Assembly (NCBI RefSeq): GCF_036898095.1
Contig: NC_090768.1
Coordinates: 48,236,734 to 48,300,733 of the forward strand
Direction: 5' to 3'
Length of the DNA: 64,000 nucleotides
DNA from: Palaemon carinicauda
Lineage: Eukaryota; Arthropoda; Malacostraca; Decapoda; Palaemonidae
Shown here: positions 56,756-64,000 of the stretch, in pieces
Layout of the letters: the number at the start of each line of letters is the position of its first letter
Numbering within the stretch: the first letter of the stretch is position 1
Notes under the pieces: generated by a model
Seen by the model: the letters and a program-made list of their open reading frames with translations, nothing else
Told to the model about the DNA's origin: nothing
Databases searched by the model: none
Made by a program: the position numbers and the translations under genes

Positions 56756-59449
56756 GGAAAAGGCAGAAAACATGGCTACCAGAGGAAAACTAGGACAGCT
56801 AGGAAGAAAAATAAAATGAAGACAACTATGAAAGGAGAGGAAAATGAGGACAGCTTGGAAAGGAGAGGAAAATGAGGACAGCTTGGAAAGGAGTAAAAAT
56901 GAGGACAGCTTGGAAAGGAGAGGAAAATAAGGACGACATGGATACCAGAGGAAAACGAGGACAGCTTGGAAAGGAGAGGAAATTGAGGACAACTTGAAAA
57001 TGAGGGCAACTTTGAAAGGCGAGGAAAATGAGGGCAACTTTGAAAGGAGAGGAAACTGAGAACAACTGAGAACAACTTGAAAATGGGGACAACTTTGAAA
57101 GGCGAGGAAAATGAGGACAGCTGGGAAAGACTGGGAAAATGAGGATAGCTTGGAAAGGAGAGGAAAATGAAGAAAATGCGGACAACATGGATACTAGAGG
57201 AAAATTAGGACAACTTTGAAAGGAGAGGAAATGGACAGCTTGGAAAGAAGGGGAAAATGAGGACAGATTGAAAAGAAGAGGAAAATGAGGACAGATTGAA
57301 AAGAAGAGGAAAATGAGGACAGCTTGGAAAGGAGAGGAAAATGGGCTTGGAAATGAGAGGAAAAAAAGAGGACAGCTTGGAAAGAAGAGGAAAATACAGA
57401 AAATGCAGACATGGCTACCAGAGGAAAACTAGGACAGCTAGGAAGAAAAATAAAATGAAGACAACTTTGAAAGGAGAGGAAAATGAAGACAACTTTGAAA
57501 GGAGAGGAAAATGAAGACAACTTTGAAAGGAGAGGAAAATGAAGACAACTTTGAAAGGAGAGGAAAATGAAGACAACTTTGAAAGGAGAGGAAAATGAAG
57601 ACAACTTTGAAAGGAGAGGAAAATGAAGACAACTTTGAAAGGAGAGGAAAATGAAGACAACTTTGAAAGGAGAGGAAAATGAAGACAACTTGGAAAGGCG
57701 AGGAAAATGAGAACAGCTTGGAAAGGAGAGGAAAATGAGGACGGCTTGGAAAGGAGAGGAAAATGAGGACGGCTTGGAAAGGAGAGGAAAATGAGGACGG
57801 CTTGGAAAGGAGAGGAAAATGATGACGGCTTGGAAAGGAGAGGAAAATGATGACGGCTTGGAAAGGAGAGGAAAATGATGACGGCTTGGAAAGGAGAGGA
57901 AAATGATGACGGCTTGGAAAGGAGAGGAAAATGAGGACGGCTTGGAAAGGAGAGGAAAATGCAGAAAAGACGGACAACATGGATACCAGAGGAAAATGAG
58001 GACAACTTTGAAAGGAGAGGAAAATGAGCACAATTTTGAAAGGAGAGGAAAATGAGGGCAGCTAGGAAGAAAAATAAAATGAGGCCAACCTGGACAACTT
58101 TGAAAGGAGAGGTAAATGAGGACAACTTTGAAAAGAAAGGAAAATGAGGACAGCTTGGAAAGGCGAAGAAAATGAGGACAGCTTGGAAAGGCGAAGAAAA
58201 TGAGGACAAGCTGGAAAGGCGAAGAAAATGAGGACAAGCTGGAAAGGCGAAGAAAATGAGGACAAGCTGGAAAGGCGAAGAAAATGAGGACAAGCTGGAA
58301 AGGCGAAGAAAATGAGGACAAGCTGGAAAGGCGAAGAAAATGAGGACAAGCTGGAAAGGCGAAGAAAATGAGGACAAGCTGGAAAGGCGAAGAAAATGAG
58401 GACAAGCTGGAAAGGCGAAGAAAATGAGGACAAGCTGGAAAGGCGAAGAAAATGAGGACAAGCTGGAAAGGCGAAGAAAATGAGGACAAGCTGGAAAGGC
58501 GAAGAAAATGAGGACAAGCTGGAAAGGCGAAGAAAATGAGGACATCCTGTTAAGGCGAAGAAAATGAGGACATCCTGTTAAGGCGAAGAAAATGAGGACA
58601 AGCTGGAAAGGCGAAGAAAATGAGGACAAGCTGGAAAGGCGAAGGAAATGAGGACAAGCTGGAAAGGCGAAGGAAATGAGGACAAGCTGGAAAGGCGAAG
58701 GAAATGAGGACAAGCTGGAAAGGCGAAGGAAATGAGGACAAGCTGGAAAGGCGAAGGAAATGAGGACAAGCTGGAAAGGCGAAGGAACTGAGGACAAGCT
58801 GGAAAGGCGAAGGAAATGAGGACAAGCTGGAAAGGCGAAGGAACTGAGGACAAGCTGGAAAGGCGAAGGAACTGAGGACAAGCTGGAAAGGCGAAGGAAA
58901 TGAGGACAAGCTGGAAAGGCGAAGGAACTGAGGACAAGCTGGAAAGGCGAAGGAAATGAGGACAAGCTGGAAAGGCGAAGGAACTGAGGACAAGCTGGAA
59001 AGGCGAAGGAAATGAGGACAAGCTGGAAAGGCGAAGGAACTGAGGACAAGCTGGAAAGGCGAAGGAAATGAGGACAAGCTGGAAAGGCGAAGGAACTGAG
59101 GACAAGCTGGAAAGGCGAAGGAAATGAGGACAAGCTGGAAAGGCGAAGGAACTGAGGACAAGCTGGAAAGGCGAAGGAAATGAGGACAAGCTGGAAAGGC
59201 GAAGGAACTGAGGACAAGCTGGAAAGGCGAAGGAAATGAGGACAAGCTGGAAAGGCGAAGGAAATGAGGACAAGCTGGAAAGGCGAAGGAAATGAGGACA
59301 AGCTGGAAAGGCGAAGGAAATGAGGACAAGCTGGAAAGGCGAAGGAAATGAGGACAAGCTGGAAAGGCGAAGGAAATGAGGACAAGCTGGAAAGGCGAAG
59401 GAAATGAGGACAAGCTGGAAAGGCGAAGGAAATGAGGACAAGCTGGAAA

Positions 59450-60955
59450 GGCGAAGGAAATGAGGACAAGCTGGAAAGGCGAAGGAAATGAGGACAAGCT
59501 GGAAAGGCGAAGAAATTGAGGACAATCTGGAAAGGCGAGGAAAATGAGAACAGCTTGGAAAAGTGAGGAAAATGAGGACAACCTGAAAAGGCGAGGAACA
59601 AGATTACAACGTGGAAGAGAGAGGAAAATGAGAACAGCCTGGAAAGGCGAGGAAAATGGGGGACAACTTGGAAAGGCGAAGAAAATGATGACAACCTGGA
59701 AAGGCGAGGAAAATGGGAAAAAATCTTAAGTCGAGGAATTGAAAACTGCTTGCCGAGGAGGAAATAAGAAAATCCTGAAATAAGAGGAAACTTGGAAATG
59801 AGAGGAAAATAAGTACAACTTGCAAAGGAGAGGAAGCATAGAACGTGAGTAGAAACGAGAGTAGAAATGAATACCTGACAATAAATAAATGGAGATGAAG
59901 ACTGAGAAGCAGTGGTAATAAATTAAAATTGGTCAAGATGAAAGATTTATTCAAATAAAAGAAACAAAATTGAAGGAAAAATAAAAAACAAAATTGAAGG
60001 AAAAATAAAAACACAGTAAGGAGAGGTATAGAAACACTAACAAGAGAAATTGTTATGGAGTAAGGAATGAAAAAGAATATTCTGGAATTTTTTAAATCTC
60101 CAAACCCTCAAAATCGAAATTGGGTTGAATTAAAAGATTAAAGAAAAACAGCGGAAACATAAGTTAAATAGGTTTGACTAGCAAATACAGCTACTAGGTA
60201 AAGGAGTCTTGACAAAGATTAAAATGCCTTCAGTTCATTAAGAGGTGAGGATATCTATGATAAGGCAATGGATTGCATATAATATAGAAAATTATTTAGT
60301 AACAGTTATTAGATGATATTGTTAAGGAAAAACATGCCATAAATAGAATAAAGTATAGGAAAAGTATCTAGTAAACAAATGAATCGCCCCTTGCAAGGAA
60401 AGCGAATGATTAAATTTCTATTGAAGGGAATCGAGATGTTTTTAAAACACTAAAGTATATTCAAATTAAAATCTTATTTTGAAATGAATGAAAACAGCAA
60501 CTCACCAGAATTCATCCAGAGACCAAATTGTTTTGCGAGATTGAAGTCTGTGCACTATACTCCTGTCCACTATACTCCAATAATTTCTTAGAAGTCTCAA
60601 TTCATTTACTCCTCAGATGTTCTCTGTAAAATTAGTACTTATTTTAGTTTCCTCTTACTAATAATCTTGGATTGTATCTTATTATATAAATGTAACCTAT
60701 ACTAGCTAGAAATATCTAACAGTATGAGAAGAATAAAATAAATAAAGTTCAGTGATTGAGATATAGACATTGCTTCATTTATACCTAACTTTACATTGTC
60801 AAAATTCTCATTTCATTAACAGAAGCTGCCAAAGACACCCACCAACCTCTTTCATTCGATTCTAAATAAAATTTTTGAAGCAGCGAGGTTTTTAGGACAG
60901 TATGGTAAAATCAGTATGGTAAAGTTAACACAATAGTAGAGGAATTAATTGAGAA
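59450..60955. repeat. proximal copy of a duplicated satellite edge and flank
   Basis: From the last satellite units through GGAAATAAGAAAATCCTGAA (59760) to GAGGAATTAATTG (60940) the sequence recurs at about 62500-64000, about 3.05-3.08 kb away, with small indels and substitutions. Confidence 0.92.
60506..60623 (-). ncRNA. possible exon of a minus-strand transcript, copy 1
   Basis: A 118-bp segment: the minus-strand acceptor CTAATTTTACAG precedes 60623 and the donor GTGAGTTG follows 60506. Stops occur in all frames. It is an exon by splice motifs only, duplicated intact at 63562-63679. Confidence 0.3.
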
Positions 60956-61925
60956 TTACATGAATTGCCAACTTGTACTTAAACGAAAATAGAATAATAT
61001 AATTCATCCTAATGAAAATGAGAACCATTTTAATCTTTCAAATCTAAAAGTTAATCATGTCATTAAAGCATATAATGTATCATCATCCATTTTTGTTTCA
61101 AAGGACTAATTACCTGGCACCACATTCTTTTCTAGACAGAGACAGGGCCAATGTATTTTACATGCAATCAAATTATACTTGCCAAAAATTACTCATAAGA
61201 AATAGACTTCTGTTTTAAAGTCTTGAATCCTCGTCCATTACGTAGCTGTTGGCGATACATCTAAATAATCATTGAAGTACTTTTCCTACTAATTATCAAA
61301 ATGTCATAAAAAATATGATAAGCAAATTTCAATATAAACATGATGCATCTTGTGAATAATATATTTACAAATTTAATCTTGCGGAAAATATAAATAAGAT
61401 TTGATCATTATGTACACCATAAAACACTGATTGGTGGCAGTCTATTTACTCTGGTAGTCGACAAGAAGTGGAGAGCGTTTCCCAATATACTCTTGCTTAC
61501 TTTTACAACTGAATTTGTTCCAGCTGGAATGTAGAGCCCCCTTGCTGAACATACCTCTTACGACTTTGCTGTCAATGGAACTCCTACTCAAATGTGATGA
61601 CTCTTAATCTAAACTTACAAAACTCCTTTACAAGACCAATAAATACAATTTATAAAATCAGAGATTTCCACTTAAGAACATATTAAACTGAGAGCAGTTT
61701 CTAATTAGACACTGAAAATATAAGGAAACAGAAATAGAAGGATCAAAATTATCCCCTTTAGTACCACCTAGATTCTAGAGGATAAACTGCAAGAAAAACA
61801 AAGACAAGCCACCTGGCCATAAATTATTGAAAGAAGAGTAAATAGAGAGAAACATAACTGTTGGTACGTTGGAGTATGGATGTTAAGAGCCATTTGTGCA
61901 CGGACAGGTTTAATTCGCCTGATGA
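60956..61925. other. spacer between the duplicated segments
   Basis: About 1 kb of AT-rich single-copy-looking sequence without recognised features. Confidence 0.5.
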
Positions 61926-62800
61926 AATTGCAGAAAATGAGGACATCCTGTTAAGGCGAAGAAAATGAGGACAACCTGGAAAGGCGAAGAAAATGAGGAC
62001 AACCTGGAAAGGCGAAGAAAATGAGGACAACCTGGAAAGGCGAAGAAAATGAGGACAACCTGGAAAGGCGAAGAAAATGAGGACAACCTGGAAAGGCGAA
62101 GAAAATGAGGACAACCTGGAAAGGCGAAGAAAATGAGGACAACCTGGAAAGGCGAAGAAAATGAGGACAACCTGGAAAGGCGAAGAAAATGAGGACAACC
62201 TGGAAAGGCGAAGAAAATGAGGACAACCTGGAAAGGCGAAGAAAATGAGGACAACCTGGAAAGGCGAAGAAAATGAGGACAACCTGGAAAGGCGAAGAAA
62301 ATGAGGACAACCTGGAAAGGCGAAGAAAATGAGGACAACCTGGAAAGGCGAAGAAAATGAGGACAACCTGGAAAGGCGAAGAAAATGAGGACAACCTGGA
62401 AAGGCAAAGAAAATGAGGACAACCTGGAAAGGCAAAGAAAATGAGGACAACCTGGAAAGGCAAATAAAATAAGGACAACCTGGAAAGGCAAAGGAAATGA
62501 GGACAACTTGAAAAGGCAAAGGAAATGAGGACAACTTGAAAAGGCGAGGAAAATGAGAACAGCTTGGAAAAGTGAGGAAAATGAGGACAACCTGAAAAGG
62601 TGAGGTAAAAGATTACAACTTGGAGAGAGGAAAATGAGGACAGCCTAGAAAATGAGAACACCTGGAAAGGCAAGGATAAGTAGGACAGCTCTAAAAGGCG
62701 AGGAAAATGGGGGACAACTTGGAAAGATGAAGAAAAGTAGGACAGCTTGAAAAGGCGAAGAAAATGATGACAACCTGGAAAGGCGAGGAAAATGGGAAAA
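61926..62800. repeat. purine-rich 28-bp satellite array 2
   Basis: It begins with the rare unit GACATCCTGTTAAGGCGAAG, which also sits in array 1 (58548-58600), then has about 16 near-identical GACAACCTGGAAAGGCGAAG units, a few with AAAGGCAAAG, and a diverged end matching the end of array 1. Minus-strand open frames of 226-240 codons are by-products. Confidence 0.96.
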
Positions 62801-64000
62801 ACACTGAGAAGTCAAGGAATTGAAAACTGCTTGCCGAGGAGGAAATAAGAAAATCCTGAAATAAGAGGAAACTTGGAAATGAGAGGAAAATAAGTACAAC
62901 TTGCAAAGGAAAGGAAGCATAGAACGTGAGTAAAATTGAGAGTAGAAATGAATACGTGACAATAAATAAATGGAGATGAAGACCGAGAAGCAATGACAAT
63001 AAAGAAAAATTGGTCAAGATGAAAAAGATTTATTAAAATGAAAGAAACAAAATTGAAGGAAAAATATAAAGAAACAGTAAGGAGAGAGATAGAAACACTA
63101 AACAAGAGAAATTGTTATGGAGTAAGGAATGAAAAAGAATATTCTGGAATTTGTTAAATCTCCGGCCTTCAAAATCGAAATTAGGTTGAATTAAAAGACA
63201 GCGGAAACAGAAGTTAAATAGGTTTGACTAGTAAATACAGCTACTAGGTAAAGGAGTCTTGACAAAGATTAAGATGCCTTCAGTTCATTAAGAGATGAGG
63301 ATGTCTACGATAAGGCAATGGATTGCATATAATAAATAATGGAAAAATTATTTATTAACTGTTATGAGATGATATTGTTAAGGAAAAACATCCCATAAAT
63401 AGAATAAAGGATAGGAAAAGTATCTAGTAAACAAATGAATCGCCCCTTGCAAGGAAAGCGAATGATTAAATTTCTATTGAAGGGAATCGAGATGTTTTTA
63501 AAACACTAAAGTATATTCAAATTAAAATCTTATTTTGAAATGAATGAAAACAGCAACTCACCAGAATTCATCCAGAGACCAAATTGTTTTGCGAGATTGA
63601 AGTCTGTGCACTATACTCCTGTCCACTATACTCCAATAATTTCTTAGAAGTCTCAATTCATTTACTCCTCAGATGTTCTCTGTAAAATTAGGACTTACTT
63701 TATGTCTCCACTTACTAATAATCTTCGATTGTATCTTATTTTACTCCAGTAATTCTAAATACAGTTATAAATGTAACCTATACTAGCTAGAAATATCTAA
63801 CAGTATGAGAATATAAAATAATAAAGTTCAGTGATTGAGATAGACCTGGCTGCATTTTATACCTAACTTTACATTGTCAAAATTCTCATTTCATTAACAG
63901 AAGCTGCTAAAGACACCCACCAACCTCTTTCAATCATTTCCAAGTACAATTTTAGAAGCAGTGAGGTTTTTAGGACAGTATGGTAGAGAGGAATTAATTG
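62500..64000. repeat. distal copy of the duplicated satellite edge and flank
   Basis: Counterpart of 59450-60955. It runs to the window end, so its true extent is not visible. Confidence 0.92.
63562..63679 (-). ncRNA. possible exon of a minus-strand transcript, copy 2
   Basis: Same 118-bp length and same splice motifs as 60506-60623; part of the duplicated flank. Confidence 0.3.

Larger units (their letters stand above)
52830..59850. repeat. purine-rich 28-bp satellite array 1
   Basis: About 7 kb of diverged and homogenised units of GAAAATGAGGACAACTTGG followed by AAAGGCGAG or AAAGGAGAG. The plus strand is strongly A+G. Blocks of one variant follow each other: GAAGACTACTTGAA (53940-54095), GAGGACGGCTTGGAGAGG (54430-54640), a 27-bp form (54955-55235), AGGTAAATGAGGACAACT (55500-55680), a 29-bp form (56510-56755), GAAGACAACTTTGAAAGG (57460-57690), GATGACGGCTTGG (57720-57960), GACAAGCTGGAAAGGCGAAG (58140 onward). 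The minus-strand consensus has no stop in any frame, so long open frames appear in all three phases. Confidence 0.96.

Noticed and set aside
52759..62962. Many minus-strand frames up to 760 codons in the satellite
   Set aside because: They overlap in all three phases, follow the 28-bp period and start at repeat-borne ATGs; the lack of stops is a property of the unit.

Overview
The window is nuclear DNA of an animal, most likely a decapod crustacean (perhaps a caridean prawn; that narrower guess is weak). Support comes from intron-rich gene structure with GT-AG splice sites, very dense AG/CT, ATT and TA microsatellites, degenerate CCTAA (arthropod telomere-type) repeats, LINE 3' ends with ATT or TATG tails, tRNA-derived SINEs and a decayed DIRS-like retrotransposon of a kind known from decapods. 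No prokaryotic or viral gene organisation is visible.

Region 1 (about 1-30.8 kb) is one plus-strand gene assembled by eye from splice sites and codon phase: 11 coding exons (402-450, 15817-15948, 17281-17526, 20249-20385, 20992-21130, 21448-21545, 23011-23094, 23863-24011, 26351-26417, 27483-27705, 29736-29885) and a 3' UTR exon from 30423 with a poly(A) signal at 30787. All phases match. The product is 490 residues: signal peptide, three immunoglobulin domains and one fibronectin III domain, the architecture of arthropod neural adhesion proteins such as Klingon and Wrapper. Its introns hold transposon pieces and six unrelated tandem arrays. The most striking is intron 3, where about 115 head-to-tail 21-bp units, each a near-consensus 5' splice site, start exactly on the real exon 3 donor.

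Region 2 (30.8-52.5 kb) has no protein-coding gene that I can support. It holds a 27-bp minisatellite, a non-LTR retrotransposon pseudogene with its 3' tail (44.6-45.4 kb), a degenerate DIRS-like tyrosine-recombinase retrotransposon (about 47.9-50.6 kb) and a few exon-like segments that could belong to a noncoding transcript.

Region 3 (52.5-64 kb) is dominated by a purine-rich 28-bp satellite (about 52.83-59.85 kb and 61.93-62.80 kb). It is built from locally homogenised variant blocks of 27, 28 and 29 bp, and the array edge plus about 1.2 kb of flank is duplicated about 3.06 kb further on. Long minus-strand open frames in the satellite are a by-product of the repeat, not evidence of a gene. 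A possible minus-strand noncoding transcript has exon-like segments flanking the satellite.
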